From Amycolatopsis thermalba (GTDB taxonomy: Bacteria; Actinomycetota; Actinomycetes; Mycobacteriales; Pseudonocardiaceae): a DNA stretch of 64,000 nt. The position numbers and the translations under genes are program-made. Position 1 is the first letter of the stretch. Each line of letters starts with the position of its first letter. The notes beneath the pieces were generated by a model, which saw only the letters and a list, made by a program, of their open reading frames with translations, made no database searches and was not told the origin of the DNA. Positions 32,323 through 41,222 of the stretch are shown one piece after another. The stretch spans positions 62,001 through 126,000 of the forward strand of contig NZ_PQHW01000007.1 in assembly GCF_003385215.1 (NCBI RefSeq), given 5' to 3'.

Positions 32323-33333
32323 ATGACCGACACCGTCCCGAGTTCCCGGCCGACCCCGGATTCCGGGGCGCCCCGGGTGCCCGTCACGCACGTTCCGCTG
32401 TCCACTCGTGAGTTACCCGAACTGGACCCGAAACTCCCGCCGTGGCCCGGCGAAACCGAGCAGGTGGGCGGCGTCTCCCTGCACGTCCGCCGCACGCCCG
32501 GCGCCCAGGACGAGACCGTCCTCTACGTGCACGGGCTCGGCGGGTCGTCGACGAACTGGACGGATCTGGCCGCGCTGCTCGCGCCGACGGCCGGGGGTGT
32601 CGCGATCGACCTGCCCGGCTTCGGGTTCTCCGAGCCGGAACGCGCGTTCGACTTCAGCCTCGACGCGCACGCCGAGGTGGTCGCCAAGTTCATCACGGGC
32701 CTCGGCGTCGGCCCCGTGCACCTGGTCGGCAACTCGATGGGCGGGGCGGTGTCCCTGCTCGTCGCGGCGCGCCACCCGGACCTGGTCAAGACGCTGACGC
32801 TGATCTCGCCCGCGATGCCGGACCGGCGGCCCGACCCGCGGCGGCTGTCCGATCCGCTGATGGCGCTGGCCTACCTGCCGTTCATCGGCCGCCGCGCCCG
32901 GCGCAGGCTCGCCGCCTACACCGCGCAGGAACGCGCCAAGATGGTGATCAAGCTGTGCTTCGCCGATCCGGACTCCTTCCCCGAGCACCGCATGGCCGAG
33001 CTGGTCGAGGAGCACAGCGCCCGCGCCGAGCTGGCCTGGGCGAACCTCGCGATGTCCCGGAGCACGTTCGGGATCTTCCGGACCTGGTTCGCGCGGGGCG
33101 CGGCGTCGCTGTGGCGGGTGGTGCCGAACGTGACGGTTCCCACGCTCGTGGTGTGGGGCACCGAGGACAAGGTGATCTCCGTCCGCCGGGCGGCGCGGAC
33201 CGCGAAGCTGCTCCCGCGCGGGCGCCTGCTCGTGCTGCCGAGGACCGGTCACGTGGCGCAGATGGAACGCCCGATCGTCGTAGCGAAGGCTGTTCTGGGT
33301 ATGTGGGAGGAAGTCGCCGCCGGTTCGTGGTAG
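32323..33333 (+). CDS. Alpha/beta hydrolase
   Basis: The 336-residue protein has a ~60-residue leader without a clear signal peptide, then the hydrolase core: VLYVHGLGGSSTNW, GFGFSEPE, nucleophile GNSMGG, acid VWGTEDKV and His in RTGHVAQMERP. ATG 32323 is the start nearest the homology; the frame extends further upstream. It diverges from the Rv3208-like TetR gene, which might regulate it. The substrate is unknown. Confidence 0.83.
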   Translation: MTDTVPSSRPTPDSGAPRVPVTHVPLSTRELPELDPKLPPWPGETEQVGGVSLHVRRTPGAQDETVLYVHGLGGSSTNWTDLAALLAPTAGGVAIDLPGFGFSEPERAFDFSLDAHAEVVAKFITGLGVGPVHLVGNSMGGAVSLLVAARHPDLVKTLTLISPAMPDRRPDPRRLSDPLMALAYLPFIGRRARRRLAAYTAQERAKMVIKLCFADPDSFPEHRMAELVEEHSARAELAWANLAMSRSTFGIFRTWFARGAASLWRVVPNVTVPTLVVWGTEDKVISVRRAARTAKLLPRGRLLVLPRTGHVAQMERPIVVAKAVLGMWEEVAAGSW

Positions 33334-33380
33334 CCCATTCGAGCTAATTCGAGTTCGCAGCGTGACGGCTTGGTCGCGCG

Positions 33381-33408
33381 TTGCGTAACTCTGCGCATGT
33401 GGCAATCT
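33381..33408 (+). promoter_or_regulatory. Promoter of the DUF3152 gene
   Basis: TTGCGT (33381-33386), a 16-nt spacer and CAATCT (33403-33408) form a recognisable housekeeping promoter. The -10 is 7 nt before GTG 33416, so the transcript is probably leaderless. Confidence 0.55.
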
Positions 33409-33415
33409 GGGACCC

Positions 33416-34534
33416 GTGAATCGGGCGAGTAACGGCGAGCGTGGCGAAGGACGGCGAGCGCAGTACGCGCCACCGTCGGGCCGGTCGTCGGTCCGCCTGA
33501 GTGAGGACCGCTACCGCCCGCGTGCGCGCCGCGTGCAGGCCGAGCCGCTGACCGCGTCGTGGAAGCCGCCGCAGGCGCAGCTCGAGCAGGACCCGGAGGA
33601 AGCCCGCGAGGCGCGCCGCCGCAAGGGCCGGATGCGGCGTCTCGTCGGCGCCTACGGCTGGCGCGCGTACGCGCTGCCGGTCCTCGTGGTGATCACCGTC
33701 CTGGTGGTGTTCAACACCGCCACCGAGCCGGCCCCGCCGCAGACGAACTCCGCGTCGCAGGCCGTGGACGGAGGTGCCGGGCAGGGCGGGGACAGCGTGC
33801 TGTCCGAACAACCGGCCGCGCCACGCGACCTCAACATCCCCACCGCCGAGCTGCCGACCGGCGGTGATTTCACGCCGGGCGGCTCGATGGCCTACCACGT
33901 CGTGCCGGTGCCCAACGACGGCGTGAGCGGCAAGGAGGCCGGCAGCGGCGGGAAGCTGTACCACTACACGATCGAGGTCGAAAACGGCATCGACCCGGCC
34001 AGCTACGCCGGGGACGACGCCTTCGCCAGCGCCGTCGAGCGGACGTTGTCGGACGTGCGCAGCTGGATCGGCACCGGCAAGGTCAAGCTGCAGCGGGTCG
34101 GCGCGGACTACCCGGACATCGACTTCCGCGTGAGCCTCACCACTCCGGACACCGCCAAGCGGCCGGACGTGTGCGGGTTCAGCATCCCGTTCCCGACCTC
34201 CTGCTACTCGCGGGCGTTCGACCACCGCGTGGTGATCAACCTCGCCCGCTGGGTGCGCGGGGCGATGGCGTTCACCGACCTCGGGCTGTACCGCCAGTAC
34301 GCGATCAACCACGAGGTCGGGCACGCGCTGGGCAAATCGCACGTGGGCTGCCAGGAGAACGGCGCGCTGGCGCCCGTGATGATGCAGCAGACCTTCGGGG
34401 TGTCCAACAACTACGTGGCCCAGCTGAACGCGGTCGACCAGTACAACTCGAAGGCCGTGCCGGCCGACGGCAAGACGTGCGTGCCCAACGCCTGGCCGGT
34501 GCTCCAGTTCGGCGACAGCGCTCCCGCCGGCTGA
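33416..34534 (+). CDS. DUF3152 membrane-anchored zinc metalloprotease (Rv3207c-like)
   Basis: The product has 372 residues. A basic, disordered cytoplasmic N-terminus precedes one transmembrane helix (about 84-100, YALPVLVVITVLVVFNT). A Ser/Gly linker follows, then an extracytoplasmic domain with the metzincin-type zinc motif HEVGHALGKSH at 299-309. Four cysteines in that domain (including VCGF and SCYS) may form disulfides. Rv3207c of M. tuberculosis has the same position, next to moeZ. Substrate unknown; an envelope role is expected. Confidence 0.85.
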   Translation: MNRASNGERGEGRRAQYAPPSGRSSVRLSEDRYRPRARRVQAEPLTASWKPPQAQLEQDPEEAREARRRKGRMRRLVGAYGWRAYALPVLVVITVLVVFNTATEPAPPQTNSASQAVDGGAGQGGDSVLSEQPAAPRDLNIPTAELPTGGDFTPGGSMAYHVVPVPNDGVSGKEAGSGGKLYHYTIEVENGIDPASYAGDDAFASAVERTLSDVRSWIGTGKVKLQRVGADYPDIDFRVSLTTPDTAKRPDVCGFSIPFPTSCYSRAFDHRVVINLARWVRGAMAFTDLGLYRQYAINHEVGHALGKSHVGCQENGALAPVMMQQTFGVSNNYVAQLNAVDQYNSKAVPADGKTCVPNAWPVLQFGDSAPAG

Positions 34535-34633
34535 CCCGGTCCACATCCTGGGACGGCGGGAAGAGTCCGGTCGCGCTCCGTGTTGTGGATACTTGGGGAG
34601 CGACAACGACAGCCGCGCGAACTTGGAGGACCG

Positions 34634-35812
34634 ATGGCAGGCACGCTGCCGCCGCTCGTGGAGCCGGCGGCCGAACTCACCAAAGAAGAGGTGGCCCGCT
34701 ACAGTCGGCACCTGATCATCCCGGATGTCGGGATGGACGGGCAGAAGCGGCTGAAGAACGCGAAGGTCCTGGTCATCGGTGCGGGCGGCCTCGGCAGCCC
34801 GGCGCTGCTGTACCTGGCCGCCGCGGGTGTCGGCACCCTCGGCGTGATCGACTTCGACGTGGTCGACGAGTCGAACCTGCAGCGCCAGGTCATCCACGGC
34901 CAGTCCGACATCGGCAAGCCCAAGGCCGTGTCGGCCAAGGAGTCGATCGCCGAGATCAACCCGTTCGTCGACGTCATCCTGCACACCGAGCAGCTGACCA
35001 CGGCGAACGCGCTGGACGTCTTCCGCGGGTACGACCTGATCCTGGACGGCACGGACAACTTCGCCACCCGCTACCTGGTCAACGACGCCGCCGTGCTGCT
35101 GGGCAAGCCGTACGTGTGGGGCTCGATCTTCCGGTTCGAGGGCCAGGTCAGCGTGTTCTGGGAGGACGCGCCGAACGGGCAGGGCCTGAACTACCGCGAC
35201 CTCTACCCCGAGCCGCCGCCGCCGGGCATGGTCCCCTCGTGCGCCGAGGGTGGCGTGCTGGGCGTGCTGTGCGCCTCGATCGGCTCGATCATGGTGACCG
35301 AGGCGATCAAGCTGATCACCGGCATCGGTGAGCCGCTGCTCGGCCGCCTGATCAGCTACGACGCGCTGGAGATGAAGTACCGCGAGGTCAAGATCCGCAA
35401 GGACCCGGAGACGCCGAAGATCACCGAGCTGATCGACTACGAGGCGTTCTGCGGTGTCGTGTCGGACGAGGCGCAGCAGGCGGCGTCGGGCAGCACCATC
35501 ACCCCGGCGGAGCTGAAGGCCAAGTTCGACGCGGGCGAGGACTTCGAGCTGATCGACGTCCGCGAGCCGCACGAGTACGAGATCGTGAACATCAAGGGCG
35601 CCAAGCTGATCCCGAAGGACCGCATCCTGTCCGGTGAGGCGCTGGCCGAGCTGCCGCAGGACAAGCCGATCGTGCTGCACTGCAAGTCGGGTGCCCGCTC
35701 GGCCGAGGCGCTGGCCGCGCTGCACCGGGCCGGGTTCAAGGACGCCACCCACCTCGGTGGCGGCGTGCTGGCCTGGGCGCGGCAGATCGACCAGAGCCTG
35801 CCGACCTACTGA
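34634..35812 (+). CDS. moeZ: MoeZ: adenylyltransferase/sulfurtransferase with rhodanese domain
   Basis: The product has 392 residues. The N-terminal ThiF/MoeB-type domain has the ATP-binding GAGGLGSPALLYLAAAGVG (around residue 50), the Arg/Asp-rich SNLQRQVIH and a Cys in VPSCAEGG. The C-terminal rhodanese domain has the active-site Cys350 in CKSGARS. MoeZ activates the C-terminal glycine of sulfur-carrier proteins such as MoaD, CysO or ThiS and loads sulfur on them, serving molybdopterin, cysteine and thiamine synthesis. Molybdopterin is needed by the nitrate reductase encoded 3 kb downstream. ATG 34634 follows GGAGG. A strong terminator follows. Confidence 0.93.
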   Translation: MAGTLPPLVEPAAELTKEEVARYSRHLIIPDVGMDGQKRLKNAKVLVIGAGGLGSPALLYLAAAGVGTLGVIDFDVVDESNLQRQVIHGQSDIGKPKAVSAKESIAEINPFVDVILHTEQLTTANALDVFRGYDLILDGTDNFATRYLVNDAAVLLGKPYVWGSIFRFEGQVSVFWEDAPNGQGLNYRDLYPEPPPPGMVPSCAEGGVLGVLCASIGSIMVTEAIKLITGIGEPLLGRLISYDALEMKYREVKIRKDPETPKITELIDYEAFCGVVSDEAQQAASGSTITPAELKAKFDAGEDFELIDVREPHEYEIVNIKGAKLIPKDRILSGEALAELPQDKPIVLHCKSGARSAEALAALHRAGFKDATHLGGGVLAWARQIDQSLPTY

Positions 35813-35824
35813 CGCGTGCCGGAA

Positions 35825-35860
35825 GGGCCCGCCGCGGTGTCGCCGCGGCGGGCCTTTTTT
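35825..35860 (+). terminator. Rho-independent terminator after moeZ
   Basis: GGCCCGCCGCGG (35826-35837) pairs with CCGCGGCGGGCC (35843-35854) over a 5-nt loop, followed by six T. It isolates moeZ from the conflict module downstream. Confidence 0.92.
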
Positions 35861-35942
35861 CGTCAGCGCCGCCCATTCGGCGACCCTTTTCTGCGACGAT
35901 GCGAGTGCGAAGCGTGTCAGTCCGAGCAGGGCGAGGGGGATC

Positions 35943-36284
35943 ATGCGCGGGAAGAACGCGTCCTGCAGCGTCGACGTGGTGGTGTCCGACCCGGCCGAGC
36001 TGCGGTCGCTGCGCGAGCACCTGGGCCGGATCCCCGGTGTGGAGGTCACGCAGGTCCCGGGCCGGCCCGGTGCCGGCGAACAGGGGGCCTGGGACCTGCT
36101 GCAGGTCCTGGCCGCCGGTGGCGGGGTGCTCGCGGTGACGATCAAGACGCTGCCCGAGTTCATCCGGTCGCGGCGCTCGAACGTGACCGTCACGCTGGAG
36201 TCCGGCGATCGCCGCGTGACGGTGACCGCCGAGAACGTCGAAGACGCGGAAGCCGTGGTCGACAAGCTGCTTGGCGATGCCTGA
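35943..36284 (+). CDS. EACC1-like effector-associated constant component
   Basis: The 113-residue protein has the form of EACC1. This is a small alpha/beta component encoded beside diverse effectors in multidomain bacterial conflict systems, mainly of multicellular actinobacteria and cyanobacteria. Visible parts are SVDVVVSDPAELRSLREHLG, IPGVEVTQVP, the central helix DLLQVLAAGGGVLAVTIKTL, the basic FIRSRRSNVTVT and the end ENVEDAEAVVDKLLG. ATG 35943 follows GAGGGGG. Its stop overlaps the caspase gene start by 8 nt, so the pair is translationally coupled. In M. tuberculosis moeZ and the Rv3205c gene are adjacent as I recall, so this pair is an insertion. EACC1 is thought to link sensing or NTP-dependent parts to the effector; the mechanism here is unknown. 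Confidence 0.75.
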   Translation: MRGKNASCSVDVVVSDPAELRSLREHLGRIPGVEVTQVPGRPGAGEQGAWDLLQVLAAGGGVLAVTIKTLPEFIRSRRSNVTVTLESGDRRVTVTAENVEDAEAVVDKLLGDA

Positions 36285-38154
36285 CGCGCTGGATGGGGAG
36301 TTTTCCCGGTCGCGGGCGGTGCTGATCGGTACCTGGAAGTACCGTCACCTGCCGCCCGTACCGGCCGCCGAGTACAGCCTGAACCGGATGACGGCCCTGT
36401 TGACGAGTCCGTTGTGCGGACCGTGGCCCCAGGACCGGATTTCGGTGGTCGGCAATCGGGAGAGGCTCGGCGACCTACCGCACGAACTGGTGGTCGGGTT
36501 GCGCGACGCGGTGGACGTCGCGTTGTTCTACTACGTCGGCCACGGCCAGTACGACAACGAGGACCGGCTCTGCCTCGCGCTGGGCGACTCCAGCCCGGAC
36601 CCGGTCCTGCGCACCACCACCAGCCTCACCTTCGACGCCGTCCGTCAGGCTTTCCGGGCCAGCACGGCGACCACGAAGATCGCGATCCTGGACTGCTGCT
36701 TCGCCGGCCTCGCCGCGGGCCGGGACGGCCACCTCGCCGGAACTCCGGACCTGCCGCGTTCGCCGGGCTTCTACCTGATGATGGCCAGCGGCGAATTCAA
36801 CACCGCCTGGTTCGAGACCGCGGCCGGCAACCCACGACCGCAGACCTACTTCACCAAGTACCTGGTCGACGTGGTCGAGGCCGGGATTCCCGGCCAGCCA
36901 CCCGGGCTCACGCTCGGCCCGATCTTCGACCGGGTTGCGGAAGCCCTGGTGCGGGACGGCAAACCCGAGCCCGGCAGCCGGGTGAGCGACCGTGCCGCCG
37001 ACTTCGTCTTCGCCCGCAACCGCGAAGCCTCGGCAACGGGTGCTGACCAGCCTGCCGGACACCCGGGGAAACCGCAGATCAGTCCGGGGCCGGCGCGAGG
37101 CTGGCGGCCGAGTCGCCGTGCCGTCCTCACCGCCGGGGCAAGCGCACTGGCCGCCACCCTGGCGGTCCCGGTGGCGGCCAAACTGATTTCCTCCCCGTCG
37201 GCGAACCAGGGCGGCCAAGGCACGGCCGCCGCGACCACGCACAGCGGTGCCCCTCCGGTGGATCTCGCTGCCGACGACATCGTGCGCGGGCTGGCGTTCA
37301 GCCCGGACGGCACGCTGCTCGCCGCCGGGGTCTCCTACTCCATCAAGCTCTGGGATCCGGTCACACACCGGTTGCTCGCCCCGCTCAGCGGTCACATCAC
37401 CGTTGCCCGGTCCGTTTCGTTCAGCCCGGACGGCAAAACCCTGGTCTGCGTCGACAGCGGCGGCGAGGTCACCCTGTGGGACCCGATCGCCCGCACCTAC
37501 ACGACCAAGCTGACCGGCACCGGGCACGTGACGGCGACGACGTTCCACCCGGATGGCACCGGTATCGCCTGCGGCAACGAGGACGGAACGATCAGCCTGT
37601 GGAGCACCGTCACCCACCAGCACGCCCGCGACCTGCCGCCCGAGGAGCAGCCGGCGGCGGTCAGCGCGGTGGACTACAACGGCAGCGGTGCGCTCCTGGC
37701 CGCCGGCTGCGCCGACAACGCCGTGCGCGTGTGGCCGCTGCGTCAGCCCGGCACCGTCGTCACCCACGTCGGTCACACCGATCGGGTCACCTGCCTCGCC
37801 TTCGGCCCGGTCGACCCGGTCGGTGTGGTCAGTGGCAGCGCCGATCACACGATCAAGCGGTGGTTCGCCGGCAGGGAGGAGGATGATCTCCTGGGCACGT
37901 TCGTCGGCCACACCGGCGCGGTGAACGCCGTCGCGTACAGTCCCGACGGCAAGACCCTGGCCAGCGCGAGCGACGACGGCACCGTCTGCCTGTGGGATCC
38001 GTGGTCCGTCGACGACGCCGGCGAACGGACCGCACCCGTCGCGGTCCTCACCGGCCACACCGGCCCGGTGAACGCCGTCGCGTTCAGTCCCGACGGCAAC
38101 ACACTCGCCAGCGGCGGTGATGACGGAACGATCAAACTCTGGGTCGTCCGATGA
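36277..38154 (+). CDS. Caspase-like protease with transmembrane helix and WD40 propeller
   Basis: The product has 625 residues. Residues ~10-245 are a caspase/peptidase C14-like domain with His89 (FYYVGHGQYDNEDRL) and Cys141 (AILDCCFAGLA), the expected catalytic dyad. A hydrophobic segment after an Arg-rich stretch (RRAVLTAGASALAATLAVPV, ~281-300) is a likely membrane anchor. Residues ~330-625 contain seven WD40 repeats (e.g. FSPDGTLLAAG...IKLWDP; last HTGPVNAVAFSPDGNTLASG), enough for one propeller. The last two repeats are very similar at DNA level, a sign of recent duplication. It has no own ribosome site and relies on coupling to EACC1. The expected role is an inducible death effector: the propeller senses or scaffolds and the caspase cleaves host proteins. 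That role is inferred from the family. Confidence 0.85.
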   Translation: MPDALDGEFSRSRAVLIGTWKYRHLPPVPAAEYSLNRMTALLTSPLCGPWPQDRISVVGNRERLGDLPHELVVGLRDAVDVALFYYVGHGQYDNEDRLCLALGDSSPDPVLRTTTSLTFDAVRQAFRASTATTKIAILDCCFAGLAAGRDGHLAGTPDLPRSPGFYLMMASGEFNTAWFETAAGNPRPQTYFTKYLVDVVEAGIPGQPPGLTLGPIFDRVAEALVRDGKPEPGSRVSDRAADFVFARNREASATGADQPAGHPGKPQISPGPARGWRPSRRAVLTAGASALAATLAVPVAAKLISSPSANQGGQGTAAATTHSGAPPVDLAADDIVRGLAFSPDGTLLAAGVSYSIKLWDPVTHRLLAPLSGHITVARSVSFSPDGKTLVCVDSGGEVTLWDPIARTYTTKLTGTGHVTATTFHPDGTGIACGNEDGTISLWSTVTHQHARDLPPEEQPAAVSAVDYNGSGALLAAGCADNAVRVWPLRQPGTVVTHVGHTDRVTCLAFGPVDPVGVVSGSADHTIKRWFAGREEDDLLGTFVGHTGAVNAVAYSPDGKTLASASDDGTVCLWDPWSVDDAGERTAPVAVLTGHTGPVNAVAFSPDGNTLASGGDDGTIKLWVVR

Positions 38155-38198
38155 GGCCGGTCGTGCTCGAACGGCCGAAAAACGTCGTCCCCACGCGG

Positions 38199-38204
38199 TA
38201 ATCT
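38199..38204 (+). promoter_or_regulatory. -10 element, leaderless start of the TIGR02569 gene
   Basis: TAATCT is followed by CGGGCG (6 nt) and GTG 38211. Confidence 0.5.
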
Positions 38205-38210
38205 CGGGCG

Positions 38211-39014
38211 GTGCCCGACGGTCCGAGAGCAGGTCAGCCACCGGCGGCTGTGCTCATGGCCTTCGGCCTCCAGCACACCACCCCCGAGCCGCTGCCCGGT
38301 GGGCGGGCGCACCGCTGCGGTGACATCGTCCTGACCCCGGTGCGGGACCGGCCGCGCACGCTGTGGCTCGCCGGCACGCTGCCCACCCTCGACGTCCCCG
38401 ACCTGCGCCTCGCCAAGCCGCAGCGGGCGCGGGACGGGCGGTGGATCGTCGCGGGGTGGGCGGCGCGCCGCTACCTCGACGGCAGTCCCGAGCACCGGCA
38501 CGACGAGATCATGCTCGCCGCCCTCAAACTGGCCCACGCCCTCGACGGCCTGCCGCGCCCGCGGCACCTGGCCGCCCGGACCGATCCGGACGCGGTGGCC
38601 GACCGGGTGGCCTGGGGCGAGGCCGACGTGCCGGTCGACGAGGCCAAGGGCGGCCGCTGGTTCGAGGTCCTCGCGGTGGCGCGAAGACCCGTGCGGCTGC
38701 CGGACCAGGTCGTGCCGGGCGACCTCTTCGGCACCGTCCTCTTCGACGACGACGCCCCGCCCGGCATCGTCGACTTCGACCCGTTCTACCGGCCCGCCGA
38801 ATGGGGCGCCGCGGTGGCCGCCGTCGACGCCGTCGCCTGGGGTGACGCCGCGCCCGGCTTCCTGCGGCGCTGGTCCCACCTGCCGGAATGGCCGCAGCTC
38901 CTGCTGCGGGCCGTGCTGTTCCGGTTGGCGGGCAACGCGCTCAGCCCGCGCGCCACGGCCGCTTCGCTCGACGGTTTGCGTGCCGCCGCGGCCGCGGTGA
39001 GTGAGATCCTGTAG
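38211..39014 (+). CDS. TIGR02569 family protein (Rv3205c-like)
   Basis: The 267-residue protein has the actinobacterial TIGR02569 profile: AFGLQHTTPEPLPGGRAHRC, TLWLAGTLPTLDVPDLRLAK, and GIVDFDPFYRPAEWGAAVAAV (an aminoglycoside-phosphotransferase-like DFD... feature). It may descend from a kinase-like fold, but catalytic competence is not clear. The GTG at 38211 is preceded by a good -10. It occupies the Rv3205c position, with the caspase module inserted before it. Confidence 0.78.
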   Translation: MPDGPRAGQPPAAVLMAFGLQHTTPEPLPGGRAHRCGDIVLTPVRDRPRTLWLAGTLPTLDVPDLRLAKPQRARDGRWIVAGWAARRYLDGSPEHRHDEIMLAALKLAHALDGLPRPRHLAARTDPDAVADRVAWGEADVPVDEAKGGRWFEVLAVARRPVRLPDQVVPGDLFGTVLFDDDAPPGIVDFDPFYRPAEWGAAVAAVDAVAWGDAAPGFLRRWSHLPEWPQLLLRAVLFRLAGNALSPRATAASLDGLRAAAAAVSEIL

Positions 39015-39059
39015 CCCGCGTCACTTCTCACCGGGCATCCCTCGAAATGCCGTAGCAAT

Positions 39060-39096
39060 GTCAAACGCCTGAAACATTCGAGAGTTTCCAGGTAAC
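39060..39096. promoter_or_regulatory. Dyad and GlnR-like half-sites upstream of the nitrate operon
   Basis: CCTGAAAC-ATTCGAGA-GTTTCCAGG (39068-39092) is an inverted repeat with one extra base in one arm. GTCAA-n6-GAAAC (39060-39075) fits the first half of a GlnR box (GTNAC-n6-GAAAC), and GTAAC at 39092 is one base off the next expected spacing. GlnR or the HemD-type regulator of the operon could bind here. No other AT-rich site is near. Confidence 0.4.
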
Positions 39097-39140
39097 ACGC
39101 CGTTCCTACCGTCTCTGGGCAGAGGCGGAAGGAGGTGCGC

Positions 39141-41222
39141 GTGACGCTCACCGCGGAACCCCAGGTCAAGGTGGCCACCCACTGTCCCTACTGCGCCCTG
39201 CAGTGCGGGATGAGCCTGTCCGGCACCGCCGTCGCACCCCGCGAGTTCCCCACCAACGGCGGCGGCCTGTGCCAGAAGGGCTGGACCGCCGGCAGCCTGC
39301 TCACCAGCCCGGCGCGGCTGACCACGCCGCTGGTCCGGGTCGACGGCGAGCTGGTGCCGGCGACCTGGGACGACGCGCTCGACCTGGTCGCGCGCCGGAT
39401 CGCCGAGGTCCAGGCCGAGCACGGCCGGGACGGGGTCGCCGTGTTCGGCGGCGGCGGTCTGACCAACGAGAAGAGCTACCTGCTGGGCAAGTTCGCCCGT
39501 GTCGCACTGGGCACCTCGCAGGTCGACTACAACGGCCGGTTCTGCATGTCGTCCGCGGCGGCGGCCGGAAACAAGGCGTTCGGCCTGGACCGCGGGCTGC
39601 CGTTCCCGCTGACCGACGTCGGCGAGGCGGACGCGGTCCTGCTGATCGGGTCGAACCCGGCGGAGACCATGCCGCCGTTCATGCAGCACCTGCGCAAGGC
39701 CATCGACCTCGGCGGGCTGGTGGTGGTCGATCCGCGCCGCACGCCGACCGCGGACCAGGCGAGCCTGCACCTGGCGCCCGCCCCGGGCACCGATCTCGCG
39801 CTGGCGCTGGGCATCCTGCACGCGCTGGTCGCCGAGGGCCTGCTCGACCGGTCCTACGTGGAGCAGCGCACCCGCGGTTTCGACGCGGTGTGGCAGATCG
39901 TCGCGCGCTGGTGGCCCGAGCGCGTCGAGCGGGTCACCGGTGTCGCCGCCGCCGACCAGCGCCGCGTCGCCACCCTGCTGGCGAACGCCCGCGACGCCTA
40001 CATCCTCACCGCGCGCGGCACCGAGCAGCACGCGAGCGGTTCGGACACCGTGAGCGCCTGGATCAACCTGGCGCTGGCGCTCGGCCTGCCCGGCCGCGCG
40101 GGCTCGGGTTACGGCTGCCTCACCGGTCAGGGCAACGGCCAGGGTGGTCGCGAGCACGGCCAGAAGGCCGACCAGCTGCCCGGCTACCGCAAGATCGACG
40201 ACCCGGCCGCCCGCGAGCACGTCGCGCGCGTGTGGGGTGTCGACCCCGCCGATCTGCCCGGCCCCGGCCGCTCGGCCTACGAGCTGCTCGACGCGCTGGG
40301 CACCGAGACCGGCCCGAAGGCGATGCTCGTGTTCGGCAGCAACGTCGTGGTGTCCGCGCCGCGGTCGGCGCACGTCGCGGATCGCCTGCGCGGCCTGGAC
40401 TTCCTCGTCGTCGCGGACTTCGTGTTGTCCGACACCGCCGCGATGGCCGACGTCGTCCTCCCGGTCACGCAGTGGGCCGAGGAGAGCGGCACGATGACCA
40501 ACCTGGAGGGCCGTGTCCTGTTGCGGCAGAAGGCGATCGACCCGCCCGCCGGGGTGCGCAGCGACCTGGAGGTCCTCAGTGGACTCGCGCGGCGCCTGGG
40601 ACAGCCGGCCGCGCGCTTCCCGGTCGAGGCGGAGACGGTGTTCGCCGAGCTCCGCGAGGCCTCGCGGGGTGGGCTCGCCGACTACTCCGGCGTCACCTAC
40701 GAACGCCTGCGCGACGGTGAGGCCCTGTACTGGCCGGTGACCGGCACCGAGCACGCCGGGACGCCGCGGATGTTCCTGGACTCCTTCGCCCACCCGGACG
40801 GCCGCGCCCGGTTCGTGCCGGTCGAGCACCGCGGCCCGGCCGAGCCGACCGACGACGAGTTCCCGCTGATCGCGACCACCGGCCGGGTGCTGCAGCACTA
40901 CCAGTCCGGCGCCCAGACGCGGCTGATCGGCGAGCTGAACGACGTCGTGCCGGAGGCCTACGTCGAGGTGCACCCGGACACCGCCGCCCGCGCCGGTCTG
41001 GCCGACGGCGACTGGGCGGCGGTGGTCTCCCGGCGCGGGGAGACCACCGCGCGCGTGCGGTGCGTCGCCTCGATGCGGCCGGACACGGTGTTCCTGCCGT
41101 TCCACTTCCCCGGCGCGCAGCGGGCGAACCTGCTGACCAACCCCGCCCTGGACCCGACGAGCCGCATGCCCGAGTTCAAGGTGTGCGCGGTTCGCCTGAC
41201 CACGAAGGACGGTGCGGAATGA
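39141..41222 (+). CDS. nasA: Assimilatory nitrate reductase catalytic subunit
   Basis: The 693-residue protein is a molybdopterin oxidoreductase. The N-terminal CPYCALQCGM with a later GGLCQKG ligates a 4Fe-4S cluster. The molybdopterin domains include GRFCMSSAA (Cys at the Mo-ligand position), LIGSNPAETMP, PRRTPTADQA and GCLTGQGNGQGGREHGQK. The C-terminal domain has ATTGRVLQHYQSG and PFHFPGAQRANLLT. It reduces nitrate to nitrite in the cytoplasm. GTG 39141 is set by GGAAGGAGG at 39127-39135. It overlaps the next gene by ATGA. MoeZ nearby serves the cofactor pathway. Confidence 0.92.
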   Translation: MTLTAEPQVKVATHCPYCALQCGMSLSGTAVAPREFPTNGGGLCQKGWTAGSLLTSPARLTTPLVRVDGELVPATWDDALDLVARRIAEVQAEHGRDGVAVFGGGGLTNEKSYLLGKFARVALGTSQVDYNGRFCMSSAAAAGNKAFGLDRGLPFPLTDVGEADAVLLIGSNPAETMPPFMQHLRKAIDLGGLVVVDPRRTPTADQASLHLAPAPGTDLALALGILHALVAEGLLDRSYVEQRTRGFDAVWQIVARWWPERVERVTGVAAADQRRVATLLANARDAYILTARGTEQHASGSDTVSAWINLALALGLPGRAGSGYGCLTGQGNGQGGREHGQKADQLPGYRKIDDPAAREHVARVWGVDPADLPGPGRSAYELLDALGTETGPKAMLVFGSNVVVSAPRSAHVADRLRGLDFLVVADFVLSDTAAMADVVLPVTQWAEESGTMTNLEGRVLLRQKAIDPPAGVRSDLEVLSGLARRLGQPAARFPVEAETVFAELREASRGGLADYSGVTYERLRDGEALYWPVTGTEHAGTPRMFLDSFAHPDGRARFVPVEHRGPAEPTDDEFPLIATTGRVLQHYQSGAQTRLIGELNDVVPEAYVEVHPDTAARAGLADGDWAAVVSRRGETTARVRCVASMRPDTVFLPFHFPGAQRANLLTNPALDPTSRMPEFKVCAVRLTTKDGAE

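Noticed and set aside
35943-36284. EACC1-like gene as a moeZ operon member
   Set aside because: A strong terminator (35825-35860) separates it from moeZ, and its coupling is to the caspase gene.
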